Source of the DNA: Methanolobus vulcani
Lineage (GTDB): Archaea > Halobacteriota > Methanosarcinia > Methanosarcinales > Methanosarcinaceae
Reading direction: 5' to 3'
Length of the DNA stretch: 64,000 nt
Assembly (NCBI RefSeq): GCF_006546655.1
Contig: NZ_VIAQ01000015.1
Location: 248,001-312,000, forward strand
The stretch's first letter is position 1; each line of letters opens with the position of its first letter. Shown in pieces: positions 26,981 through 35,255 of this stretch. The notes beneath the pieces are model-generated. The model saw only the letters and a program-made list of their open reading frames with translations. It was not told the DNA's origin and made no database searches. Position numbers and translations under genes: made by a program.

Positions 26981-27967
26981 ATGGCTATCACTATTGAAGG
27001 TACTGCATTTCCACTCGGCGAGATAAACAAAAACGGATGGGGAATCCCTTTTTCAGAAGCAGATAATGCCATCTCCTCTCTCAAAGGCTCTGTACTTCGT
27101 ATATGCCCACGGAATGCACCCCACGATTGTGACTTTTCTGAAGACCCAAATGCTGAGATTGGCAGGATTGTCGATGCTTGGCGAGAAGGATCGGAGATCA
27201 AAGCAAGAGCATCGGTAACCGATTCAGTGGCTGAAAGAAAGATTCAGGATGGAACCTGGGAAAACACATGGAGTGTCTATTCTCTGGCCGATTCTATCGA
27301 TGATAACTGGGCCAGCGGAGTTCAGGCCAGGTCCCTTACCCTTGTCCAGAATCCTGCATGGGATCAGGCAACCTGGAACATAGCTGCATCAGATGACGGA
27401 AAAGTAGCGGTACGTAATATTCATCAATTCAAAATCATCGCATCAGGTGATCCTGTGACAGATAACAAACACGATTCTAACAGCGGTGGAGATCCTTCAC
27501 CGGACGAAAAACTTGCTGAGCTCGAAAAGGACAATGCAGCCAAAGATAAGGATATCGAAGACCTGAAGGCTGCTAAAACGGAACTTGAAACAAAGGTAGA
27601 TGATCTCGAAAAGGTGGTCGCTTCATATGAAAAGGACAAGGCCACATCCGTTCCTCTGGAAAAGGTGCAGGAACTTGTGGCAAGTAAAGCCGATGAGATC
27701 GCCACTGCCAAGATAGTGGCATACAAGGAAGAGCAGAGGAGAGACAATGCAATGGAAAGCCTCACATCTGCCAGGAATAATCTGAACCTCGAGACAAAAA
27801 CGGAAGATTACCAGCATCTGTCAGCATCGGATATCGAAAAGCTTGCAGAAGACCTGGGAAGCATAAAGCTCGGAGCAACGGCTGAGAATGTCAAATATCC
27901 TAGCTCAACAGGTATGGGTACCGTTGGTAGATGGGACAGCACCAAGAATGAATGGGTGGTGGAATAA
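26981..27967 (+). CDS. Prohead protease/scaffold-like protein
   Basis: 328 residues. The N-terminal 150 residues (GTAFPLGEINKNGWGIPFSE; IGRIVDAWREGSEIKARASV; DGTWENTWSVYS) resemble XkdF-like prohead protease or associated head-maturation domains. Residues 165-250 are a strongly charged coiled coil like a scaffold. A fused protease-scaffold directly before the decoration and capsid genes is the usual HK97-type order. Catalytic residues could not be assigned with confidence. The stop overlaps the next start (TAATG). Confidence 0.7.
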   Translation: MAITIEGTAFPLGEINKNGWGIPFSEADNAISSLKGSVLRICPRNAPHDCDFSEDPNAEIGRIVDAWREGSEIKARASVTDSVAERKIQDGTWENTWSVYSLADSIDDNWASGVQARSLTLVQNPAWDQATWNIAASDDGKVAVRNIHQFKIIASGDPVTDNKHDSNSGGDPSPDEKLAELEKDNAAKDKDIEDLKAAKTELETKVDDLEKVVASYEKDKATSVPLEKVQELVASKADEIATAKIVAYKEEQRRDNAMESLTSARNNLNLETKTEDYQHLSASDIEKLAEDLGSIKLGATAENVKYPSSTGMGTVGRWDSTKNEWVVE

Positions 27968-28422
27968 TGGCATACTCAGGCGTTGTGAAACCAGCAAACA
28001 AGATAGTGGCTGGCGGAAGTCCTCTGGAACAGGAACTTAAGATCGAAAATGCCACGAACATGTACCCTGGCAGGCTGGTCAAGAAAGGGACCAACGATGA
28101 TTATATGGTAGTGAACACCGCAGCAGGTGCTACACTGGGATGGCTCGGATACGAGCAGACCAATCCTGCATTCATGCCCACAGATGTCGATACCATCTAT
28201 GCACTGGACGACATGGCTGCTGTTCTCTATGGAGGCAGTTTCCTGATTGTTGGCAGCCTTGCATCAGGTCAGAACGTGACAAAAGGTGCACGCCTTAAGG
28301 CAGCTGCTGATGGAGAGCTTGCAGCCGGTATTGTCGGAACAGACGAGATTGTGGCAATCGCTGAGGAATCAGTGGATGCAACCTCAGCTGCTGCAGATAT
28401 TGTGGTACTGAGTCTCATATGA
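27967..28422 (+). CDS. Head decoration / capsid cement-like protein
   Basis: 151 residues from the ATG that overlaps the preceding stop. It starts MAYSGVVKPANKIVAGG and has KKGTNDDYMVVNTAAGATLG and a Gly/Ala-rich beta region, as in small decoration proteins or DUF2190-like capsid stabilisers found between protease and capsid genes. Position is the main support. An upstream in-frame start is possible but would overlap the protease gene. Confidence 0.6.
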   Translation: MAYSGVVKPANKIVAGGSPLEQELKIENATNMYPGRLVKKGTNDDYMVVNTAAGATLGWLGYEQTNPAFMPTDVDTIYALDDMAAVLYGGSFLIVGSLASGQNVTKGARLKAAADGELAAGIVGTDEIVAIAEESVDATSAAADIVVLSLI

Positions 28423-28432
28423 GGTGATAAAC

Positions 28433-29299
28433 ATGACAAACGCACTCGCAACATTCTCAAAAGAAATAGACTCCTCCCTTGTCCCTGCTCTCAGGAACGC
28501 ACTTATCGGAAGGAAACTGGTACATGTGACCTCGGAGAAGGGATTCGGTATAACTTCCGTTGACTGGGGTAGGATCACAGATGTCAGTGACGGATACGTA
28601 TCATATGGTTTCCGTGACGGTAATGAGGATAAGATCGAAGTTTCCCTGACCAACTCAAAGATACCTGTGTACTGGAAGGACTACACGGTTGACAGACGCA
28701 TTTACGAGAGCTGGCTTAGAAGCGGCATCGATGTAGATAAAGCATCTTCCATCTCTGCAGCATACAAGGCGGCAAAGGCAGAGAATGCAGCTATTATGAT
28801 GGGTGTCAGCAATGACGGTACGAATTATGATATGAATGGACTTTACCAGGGTGCTGGCAACGATTATGCCGTAAGCAAGGACTTCGGAACCTATGGTAAT
28901 GCCACAGATGCCTTGGCAGGTGTCTATGAGCTCATGGACGATGATGGCATTCCCGTTGACAGTCTTTCATTCAACTGGGTACTTGCAACCACACAGCGCA
29001 GGCAGCTAATGGCCAGCCGCAGTGCAAACGGTATCAAAGAAATGCCGGATATCCTGGACATGCTCAACGGTGGACAGGTATTTGGTACCAACACACTGAC
29101 AGCAGGCACTGGTTTGGTCTGTCCCACGGAAAACGTAGGAGAGCCTTATGTCGATTTTTACATGACATCAGATTTCAAGACGGAACACGGTGTTGACTCA
29201 AAACACCCCGACACTGGCGATCTCAACGGTCGTGTCTACAGTGCAGGTATCCTGAGAATAAAACAGGACGTAGCTATCTGCAAGACCAGTGCAATCTGA
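28433..29299 (+). CDS. Major capsid protein (HK97 fold, encapsulin-like)
   Basis: 288 residues with GAGGTGAT five bases before the ATG. The middle (IPVYWKDYTVDRRIYESWLR, AAKAENAAIMMGVSND) and ALIGRKLVHVTSEKGFG near the start resemble the encapsulin/HK97 capsid group, including the E-loop-like and A-domain patterns. It lies at the expected place after protease and decoration genes. No N-terminal delta domain is seen, matching a separate scaffold upstream. Confidence 0.8.
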   Translation: MTNALATFSKEIDSSLVPALRNALIGRKLVHVTSEKGFGITSVDWGRITDVSDGYVSYGFRDGNEDKIEVSLTNSKIPVYWKDYTVDRRIYESWLRSGIDVDKASSISAAYKAAKAENAAIMMGVSNDGTNYDMNGLYQGAGNDYAVSKDFGTYGNATDALAGVYELMDDDGIPVDSLSFNWVLATTQRRQLMASRSANGIKEMPDILDMLNGGQVFGTNTLTAGTGLVCPTENVGEPYVDFYMTSDFKTEHGVDSKHPDTGDLNGRVYSAGILRIKQDVAICKTSAI

Positions 29300-29308
29300 G
29301 GTGAGAAC

Positions 29309-29485
29309 ATGGTCAAGGTCCAAGTCAACGTGAAAAATCTTGCCATCGATCTCGATGGAAAGGAGATGAAGTTCAGGCAGGGAGATATGTTCGATATTCC
29401 TGCAGAAAGAGCTGAAAGAATGGGTAATACCCTTGTGGTACTCGAAGAAGAAACGACCCCAAAAAGAAAAGCAACCGGAAAGTGA
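29309..29485 (+). CDS. Small viral head protein (58 aa)
   Basis: 58 residues between capsid and connector genes, with GAGGTGAG before the ATG. MVKVQVNVKNLAIDLDGKEM, QGDMFDIPAERAERMGN and a basic tail. Proteins of this type (short beta strands, then Lys/Arg-rich end) are common at this place in tailed viruses. Role unknown. Confidence 0.7.
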   Translation: MVKVQVNVKNLAIDLDGKEMKFRQGDMFDIPAERAERMGNTLVVLEEETTPKRKATGK

Positions 29486-29491
29486 ACTTAG

Positions 29492-29866
29492 ATGCTATGC
29501 TCGGTGTCAGAAGTAAAGACAATTGTATCTCCTGAATCCGTAACGGATGATGATATACTTGCCATCATAACTCACACATCGGCAGAGATATCTCTTGAAA
29601 CAGGTGCGAGTACAGAGAGCACGGAACCTGCACTGAACATAGCCTGCATACATCTCTCAGCTGCAACCGTTCTGGAACGAATGAAGTACACCGGTGAACT
29701 TGCAAAGCAGGTTAAACTGGGTTCCGAACAGCAATCTAACGATGTTGATGCCGACATACAGATGCATCGTGAGAAGGCCACTTTATACATAAACAGGCAC
29801 AAGCATCGTGATTTCTCTATTCCATATGGCAGAAGTGGTATCAGAATGGTGAACAGCGAGGAATAG
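29492..29866 (+). CDS. Head-tail connector (adaptor, gp6/gp15-like)
   Basis: 124 residues, all helical, starting MLCSVSEVKTIVSPESVTDD, with ATLYINRHKHRD near the end: the pattern of head-completion adaptors (Phage_connect_1 type). It would sit below the portal ring. It ends TAG-GAA-TGA, so an amber readthrough would add one residue only. Confidence 0.75.
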   Translation: MLCSVSEVKTIVSPESVTDDDILAIITHTSAEISLETGASTESTEPALNIACIHLSAATVLERMKYTGELAKQVKLGSEQQSNDVDADIQMHREKATLYINRHKHRDFSIPYGRSGIRMVNSEE

Positions 29867-29868
29867 GA

Positions 29869-30222
29869 ATGACCATTCATACCATTGGTCTGATCCACGA
29901 GGGCACCATCATCTCAAGGACCCAGACCGGGACAGATGAGTACGGTTCACCTGTATATACAGAAAACAGTACTTTATCCCCGTGTCGTTTTCTGGCATCC
30001 AATAATTCGGGCCAGATTGACGTGCTTGAAAGCGGGGAGCATAGTGTTTCAGAGGTTTCTGTAATACTGCCTTCTGATATTGTTGTGGAAGCAGGTGATA
30101 CCATCAGCAGCACGGTTCCTGGTTATTCCCATTCTTATGAGATGGTGTCTGTCATAGCGATTACCCGGCTGTTCAACTCTACTGTTTATCATTACGAATG
30201 CAAGCTCAAGGCGGTGGAATAA
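29869..30222 (+). CDS. Head closure (stopper) protein
   Basis: 117 residues, mostly beta: GTIISRTQTGTDEYGSPVYT, then a conserved-looking PSDIVVEAGDTIS. This matches the gp16/FII-like stopper class in size and position. Its stop overlaps the next start (TAATG). Confidence 0.65.
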   Translation: MTIHTIGLIHEGTIISRTQTGTDEYGSPVYTENSTLSPCRFLASNNSGQIDVLESGEHSVSEVSVILPSDIVVEAGDTISSTVPGYSHSYEMVSVIAITRLFNSTVYHYECKLKAVE

Positions 30223-30494
30223 TGGAGATCGATTCTGACACTTATGACAAGATAATTGAAACCCACAACGATGTCAAGCACGTTCGTGCAGGCATTGACA
30301 AAATGAGCTGTCAGCTCGATGACCACGAGAAAAGAATCCGCGTACTTGAGAAGTGCTCCATTGAGGACCATGAAGAAAGGATCCGTGTGCTGGAAGAGCG
30401 TCAGAACCGCTGGCTTGGGAGGAATGCTTTCCTCGGCCTGGCAGTGGTTGTGATCCTGCAGCTGGCAGGAATAATTGTTCAGATCATCTGGTGA
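30222..30494 (+). CDS. Coiled-coil plus TM protein, XhlA-like
   Basis: 90 residues from the ATG overlapping the upstream stop. A coiled coil with an internal repeat (DDHEKRIRVLEKCS, EDHEERIRVLEERQ) precedes one C-terminal membrane helix (FLGLAVVVILQLAGIIVQIIW without the last residue is about 20 long). XhlA-type proteins of this form act with holins in bacteria; a lysis-related role here is a guess. It is the only lysis candidate besides the 65-aa membrane protein at 18736. Confidence 0.6.
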   Translation: MEIDSDTYDKIIETHNDVKHVRAGIDKMSCQLDDHEKRIRVLEKCSIEDHEERIRVLEERQNRWLGRNAFLGLAVVVILQLAGIIVQIIW

Positions 30495-30498
30495 TGAC

Positions 30499-30931
30499 GT
30501 GTTCCAGGTAAAAGTTAAAGGAATGGAAAAGCTGCAAAAGAACCTGCAGGAACTTGGCAAGGACATTGCTGATGTCCTGGAGGGGGGGGGTGCTTGCAGG
30601 AGGAGATGTTGTTGTAAGGGCTGCCCAGGAGAATTCCAGAAAGGGTGGTGATGATTTCCCACACAGGATAACAGGTAACCTGTTCCGCAATCTTGCAGAG
30701 GTCAACCCTGTATCTGTTGAAAAGTCGAACGAAAGGTGTGAGGTGATGGTCGGTTCCACCATGAACTACGCAATGCGTCTTGAGAAGGGATTCAATGATA
30801 CCGATTCCCTGGGAAGGAGATACCACCAGCAACCACGACCGTTCCTCAGACCTGCTCTGGATGAGAACACCGACGAGATCGAAAAGGCGATCAGCATCAA
30901 GCTTCAGCAAGTGATCAGGAAGTACAAATGA
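30499..30931 (+). pseudogene. HK97 gp10-like tail-joining protein, frame broken at a G tract
   Basis: GTG at 30499 opens MFQVKVKGMEKLQKNLQELG; the matching C-terminal part (QENSRKGGDDFPHRITGNLF ... QPRPFLRPALDEN) is in the +1 frame. The switch is at nine G (30582-30590). With eight G the two parts join into about 143 residues of the gp10 family (PFLRPAL is its mark). This is a sequencing error, an inactivating slippage, or phase variation. The upstream frame alone stops about 20 codons later. Confidence 0.75.
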
Positions 30932-31308
30932 CATCTGTTCATGGAGCTCTTCGAAATCTGCTATTGCAGGACAGTTCAGTGACAGGTCTTGTCAGCAACA
31001 GGATCTACCCATTGAGATTGCCGCTTGATTGCCAAATGCCCGCGATATCCATCCACAAGATCAGCAATCCAATTGATCACGTGACCGGTTTTGCCACTCC
31101 AAGGTATCAGTTCTCCTGCTGGTCCGGGACATATGCCCAGGTACAGCAGTTATCAGATGCCATCATCGAATGTCTGAACCGGTATAAAGGTGTGGCTGAT
31201 GGGAATCCCATCAAGCAAATAGCGTACCTTGATTCGCATGATGCTATAGAGGATGGTTCTGGCATTTTTCACATTCCGATAGATTTCAAGATCATACACA
31301 TGAGGTAA
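30928..31308 (+). CDS. Tail completion / terminator protein (DUF3168-like)
   Basis: 126 residues: HGALRNLLLQDSSVTGLVSN, RIYPLRLP, PAISIHKISN, then a beta-rich end with GSGIFHIPIDFKI. This order is that of gp17/DUF3168 tail terminators, which cap the tail tube. The start overlaps the preceding stop (ATGA). Confidence 0.8.
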   Translation: MTSVHGALRNLLLQDSSVTGLVSNRIYPLRLPLDCQMPAISIHKISNPIDHVTGFATPRYQFSCWSGTYAQVQQLSDAIIECLNRYKGVADGNPIKQIAYLDSHDAIEDGSGIFHIPIDFKIIHMR

Positions 31309-31312
31309 TAAT

Positions 31313-32107
31313 ATGGCACAAACAACCGTACAGAACTCAAATGCCATCCGGTTTGGATCCGGAAAACTGGAGATAGGCACAACCATCGGATCGCTTATCA
31401 ATATCGGCGCCATCCGTAATGCAGTGTTCAAGGAAGAATGGGAGGATGTCGAGGTAAAATCCGATAATGCCGGTATCGTGAAGGTTGGCATTAAGGAACA
31501 TGTTGCATACATTGAATGTGACATGATGGAAGTGGACCTGGAAAACCTAAACACCATAAGAGGTGACCTGGACACATATTCCACGGTTGCAGGAACACCT
31601 GTATCTGTGACAGATGAAACACATACTCTTGAAGGCACTGATTTTGTAAAGCTCGATCATATGAATGGAGATGGGACTGAAGTTTCCAGTATTGTGGTCA
31701 CCGATGCATCTGATAATGCAGCTGTCAGGAACACCGACTACGTTGTAGCAGTCGACAGCGATGGGTACACCTGCATTGCCAGGATATCAGATTCTACGGT
31801 CATCTCTGACGGTGAAGGTATCAAGGTAGATTATTCCTATACTCCCAGCTCTGCTGCCACTCTTACAAGCGGTGGTAAGACTACGATATCAGATCGTGTG
31901 GTTCGCATCACCAATACCGATGAGAACGATAAGATATTCCGCATCACACTCTACAAGGCCACGGTCAACGAAGGCCAGAACATCGAGTTCCCTGCAGACG
32001 ATGGAGACGATCCTGCAATGCCACATATGAAGATGAAAGGAGTGCTGGATGTTAGCAGAACAGCAGGTGACCAGCTGTATGAGATCTACGATGAGCAGGG
32101 GGTCTGA
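31313..32107 (+). CDS. Major tail tube protein
   Basis: 264 residues with a conserved opening (AIRFGSGKLEIGTTIGSLIN; GAIRNAVFKEEWEDVEVKSD), as in tail tube proteins of siphoviruses. A middle insertion (about 95-190), rich in Asp/Thr/Val, looks like an added Ig-like or hairpin domain. Position between tail terminator and chaperones supports this. The nearby stop-start spacing is 2 bp. Confidence 0.8.
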   Translation: MAQTTVQNSNAIRFGSGKLEIGTTIGSLINIGAIRNAVFKEEWEDVEVKSDNAGIVKVGIKEHVAYIECDMMEVDLENLNTIRGDLDTYSTVAGTPVSVTDETHTLEGTDFVKLDHMNGDGTEVSSIVVTDASDNAAVRNTDYVVAVDSDGYTCIARISDSTVISDGEGIKVDYSYTPSSAATLTSGGKTTISDRVVRITNTDENDKIFRITLYKATVNEGQNIEFPADDGDDPAMPHMKMKGVLDVSRTAGDQLYEIYDEQGV

Positions 32108-32109
32108 AC

Positions 32110-32469
32110 ATGAGCTCTGATATCATGAAGGATTTCGATACTATTGCACCAGTGAAGCGTGTTGCAAGGATAGGAGGAGAAGAAGTTGATGTTTCAGTAT
32201 TCTCAACACGTGCAACCCTGAAGCTCATCGATATGACAGACTCTCCGGAGAAGATACAAAATCTTGAGAACGGCAAGAACATCGAGAGTTTTGTCGAGGT
32301 GGTTGCAACTGCCTGTCAGCGTTCGAATCCAAAGATAACTGCGGACTGGCTCATGGATAATGTGGACATGTTCACTCTCGTTGAGTTCTCGAAATTTGTC
32401 CTGGAGCCGATCATCCAAAAACTGGAGGAGATCAAGCCTGCAGAGGATACTGAAAAAAACTGTCAGTGA
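32110..32469 (+). CDS. Tail assembly chaperone, short form (gpG-like)
   Basis: 119 residues, helical and acidic, ending PAEDTEKNCQ. The last codons contain the heptamer A-AAA-AAC (32454-32460) in the correct phase for -1 frameshifting into the next frame. In tailed viruses two overlapping chaperone genes in this position make a G and a G-T fusion protein that load the tape measure. Confidence 0.8.
   Translation: MSSDIMKDFDTIAPVKRVARIGGEEVDVSVFSTRATLKLIDMTDSPEKIQNLENGKNIESFVEVVATACQRSNPKITADWLMDNVDMFTLVEFSKFVLEPIIQKLEEIKPAEDTEKNCQ
32454..32460 (+). promoter_or_regulatory. Slippery heptamer for -1 frameshift
   Basis: AAAAAAC read as gaA-AAA-AAC in the zero frame. A -1 slip continues as AAA-AAA-CTG-TCA-GTG into the downstream chaperone frame, which is open to 32732. 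Confidence 0.7.
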
Positions 32470-32732
32470 CCATCGGGGACATATTTGCCCAGATGGGAAT
32501 TATGTATTCCTGGGCCAGTCCTGACCATCTTCTGGACCAAATGTCCACTGACCAGGTCATGCTCTATTACGAAAAAGGAATCCATGCAGTTGAGATGCAG
32601 GCCAGGGTTTTCTGGGGTGTGCTTGGAGAGGCTTTGAATGGACAGGAAAATGTGTCAGAAACGGATTCTGGCGATAAACCAGACCTAAAACGATTCTACG
32701 AGCTGTACGGTAACAAGATAAAAAGAGGTTGA
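32466..32732 (+). CDS. Tail assembly chaperone extension (gpT-like)
   Basis: 88 residues if begun at the GTG at 32466, but more likely made as the C-terminal part of a G-T fusion (about 205 residues) by frameshift at 32454-32460. It has AQMGIMYSWASPDHLLDQMS and YEKGIHAVEMQARVFWG. The tape measure gene follows 1 bp later. Confidence 0.75.
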   Translation: MTIGDIFAQMGIMYSWASPDHLLDQMSTDQVMLYYEKGIHAVEMQARVFWGVLGEALNGQENVSETDSGDKPDLKRFYELYGNKIKRG

Positions 32733-32733
32733 T

Positions 32734-34926
32734 ATGACTTCCATCGGTGAACTCATTGTTTCGATCATCGGAGATGTGAGCCAGATCAAGAAGGCATTTG
32801 ATGAGGTGAGTTCACAGGCCAGCCAGATGGGAAAGAAGTTTCAGGAAACTGGCAAACAGATGACATCTGCCGGAAAAACGCTCTCTGCATATGTTACAGC
32901 TCCTGTCCTGGGACTTGGAGCCGTGGCATTCCATACAGCTTCCTCTTTCGATGATTCCATGAGAAAGGTCAAAGCCATCTCTGGAGCTACAGGTGAGGAG
33001 TTTAAGCAGATGACAGACCTTGCCAGAGAACTTGGCCGAACGACCCGTTTCTCTGCAAGTGAAGCTGCCGAAGGTATGCAGTATCTTGCGATGGCGGGTT
33101 TCTCCACTTCAGAGGTAATGGAATCCATCGACTATATGCTTAGCCTTGCTGCAGCAGGAGCCATTGACCTTGGTACTGCTTCAGATATCGCATCAAATGT
33201 GCTTACTGGTTTTAATCTGCAGGCGAGTGAAGCCGGAAGGGTAGCAGATGTCCTTGCCAAAGCATCTGCTTCCTCTAACACCGATATTACTCAACTTGGA
33301 CAGGCAATGTCCTATGTTGCTCCCCTTGCTGCTGCAATGGGGATATCCATGGAAGAGACTGCTGCCATCATCGGAAAAATGTCAGATGCAGGTGTTCAAG
33401 GAAGCCGAGCTGGTACTGCACTACGAGGTGCTTTGACACGGCTTGCAGATCCAACAGCTGAAGTTGCCGGAGTGCTGGAGAAATACCAGCTAACCCTCGC
33501 AGACGTGGATCCCACCACACAGTCTTTCACAGACATCATTGGAACACTAAGCAAAGTTGGTCTGTCCACAGCAGATGCCATGTCACTCTTTGGACAGGAA
33601 GCAGGGCCTGGTATGGTTGCATTGTTATCCGTAGGGTCAGATGCCATCTATGATCAAACAAAATTGCTCGAGAACTCTGCTGGTGCTGCAGCTAAAATGG
33701 CAGAGGAAATGGAAGGTGGACCAGGAGGAGCTATACGTGAGCTTAAATCTGCACTTCAAGATGTCATGATAACCTTCGGAGATGTAGTTGCCGATGGGCT
33801 CATGCCACTGGTCAGTGCCTTCATTGAGATTCTCAACGTTGTATCTGGAATTCCAAAACCGATACTCAAGGTCATTGTAGCAGTAGCAGCCATAGCTGCA
33901 GCCATTGGACCAGTGCTGATTGTAGCAGGTTCTGCTATAGGTGCTATCGGAACAATAACAACCTTTCTCGGTGGTGCCGGTCTGGCTGGAGCTTTGAGTG
34001 GTTTGGTTGCAGTCATTACAGGTCCTGTGGGAATTGCAATTGCTGCTCTTGCACTGGGTGCTATTCTGATATGGAAGAGCTGGGACAAAGTATCTCCAGT
34101 GGTTATGGATACACTGGAAAACATCCGTACTGCGGTTGAACCGCTCATTTCCATTGTACAGGACTTTGTGTCAAATGCTATGAACAGAATAAGTGATTGG
34201 TGGACAGAGAATGGAGATACGATCACATCTGCTGTGGCTGTTATAACAACTGCTCTCGGGACATTGGTCTCATACATTGCAGACTATGTAGTCGATAATG
34301 TGATGGTCTGGATGCCACTGGTTCTGAAAACATTTGAATACGTTCTTGGCCAGATACTCAACCTAATTCTATTATTTGCACAAATACTCACGGGAGATTG
34401 GGCAGGTGCATGGCAGACATTGCAGAATATTGCCAAGAATAGTATGGATTTCTTGTATTCCATAATATCGAGTGCATTGGAGCCTATACTTTCGATATTC
34501 TCATCAGCTGGCAGCAGTTTCTATAAATCAGGAAAGGACCTGATACAGAACTTCATCAACGGAATAAAGTCGATGGTAAATCCGTTGACATCTACGGTCT
34601 CAGACGTATTTTCCGGCATTTCCAGATACCTCCCTCATAGTCCCGCAGAAGTTGGGCCATTATCCGAGTTACCAAACTGGGATGCGTTCTTTGTATCTCC
34701 ACTCAAAAACTCCATAGGAAAGATGGATGGAATGCTGGCATCGGGTTTAACCAATGTAGCTGGATCTTTCTCTACAAGCACAAGTACCACTAATAATACA
34801 TATGCAGGAGATGAGTTCGTGGTCCAGAATGTCAACCTCTCTGCAGATTACCCCTTCGAGAAGTTTGTCCATGACTTGGAGAAATACAACAGGCAAAAAC
34901 GTGTTCAACGGGGGTATGGCATATGA
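32734..34926 (+). CDS. Tail tape measure protein
   Basis: 730 residues. Residues 60-330 are a TP901-type tape measure core (FDDSMRKVKAISGATGEEFK; TRFSASEAAEGMQYLAMAGF; GTASDIASNVLTGFNL; AGVQGSRAGTALRGAL). Several hydrophobic helices occupy about 370-450, then amphipathic repeats. The length predicts a tail of roughly 110 nm by the usual 0.15 nm per residue rule, so a siphovirus-like particle. It ends ATGA, overlapping the next gene. Confidence 0.95.
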   Translation: MTSIGELIVSIIGDVSQIKKAFDEVSSQASQMGKKFQETGKQMTSAGKTLSAYVTAPVLGLGAVAFHTASSFDDSMRKVKAISGATGEEFKQMTDLARELGRTTRFSASEAAEGMQYLAMAGFSTSEVMESIDYMLSLAAAGAIDLGTASDIASNVLTGFNLQASEAGRVADVLAKASASSNTDITQLGQAMSYVAPLAAAMGISMEETAAIIGKMSDAGVQGSRAGTALRGALTRLADPTAEVAGVLEKYQLTLADVDPTTQSFTDIIGTLSKVGLSTADAMSLFGQEAGPGMVALLSVGSDAIYDQTKLLENSAGAAAKMAEEMEGGPGGAIRELKSALQDVMITFGDVVADGLMPLVSAFIEILNVVSGIPKPILKVIVAVAAIAAAIGPVLIVAGSAIGAIGTITTFLGGAGLAGALSGLVAVITGPVGIAIAALALGAILIWKSWDKVSPVVMDTLENIRTAVEPLISIVQDFVSNAMNRISDWWTENGDTITSAVAVITTALGTLVSYIADYVVDNVMVWMPLVLKTFEYVLGQILNLILLFAQILTGDWAGAWQTLQNIAKNSMDFLYSIISSALEPILSIFSSAGSSFYKSGKDLIQNFINGIKSMVNPLTSTVSDVFSGISRYLPHSPAEVGPLSELPNWDAFFVSPLKNSIGKMDGMLASGLTNVAGSFSTSTSTTNNTYAGDEFVVQNVNLSADYPFEKFVHDLEKYNRQKRVQRGYGI

Positions 34927-35255
34927 TTGTCACTTTCGATGGTTCACCTGTATCTGTGATAAGGGATACGGAAATTTCGGTTGATTCTCCTTTCAAGGAA
35001 ACTACCTTGCTTTCCGGGAAAACGTACATTCAGGCATCTCCTGAGCAGAAGTTTGCCAGGACGTTTGAGTGCTACACAGAGGTTTTTTCCGAGATATCCA
35101 CACTGCTGGGAAAACTCGGCTCATCGGGTACACTGGTAATTGACTCAGATTCGTACACTAGCTGCTACATTGTTCCTCCGCTCAAGTATAAGGAACTGAT
35201 CATGGGTAGTGGAAAGTATACGTACACAATCAGTTTTGGGAGGCATACTGCATAA
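34923..35255 (+). CDS. Tail tip protein (110 aa)
   Basis: Beta-rich, starting MIVTFDGSPVSVIRDTEISV. It lies where distal tail proteins are encoded, between tape measure and hub, with overlaps on both sides. Size is smaller than a full Dit. No family assigned. Confidence 0.65.
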   Translation: MIVTFDGSPVSVIRDTEISVDSPFKETTLLSGKTYIQASPEQKFARTFECYTEVFSEISTLLGKLGSSGTLVIDSDSYTSCYIVPPLKYKELIMGSGKYTYTISFGRHTA

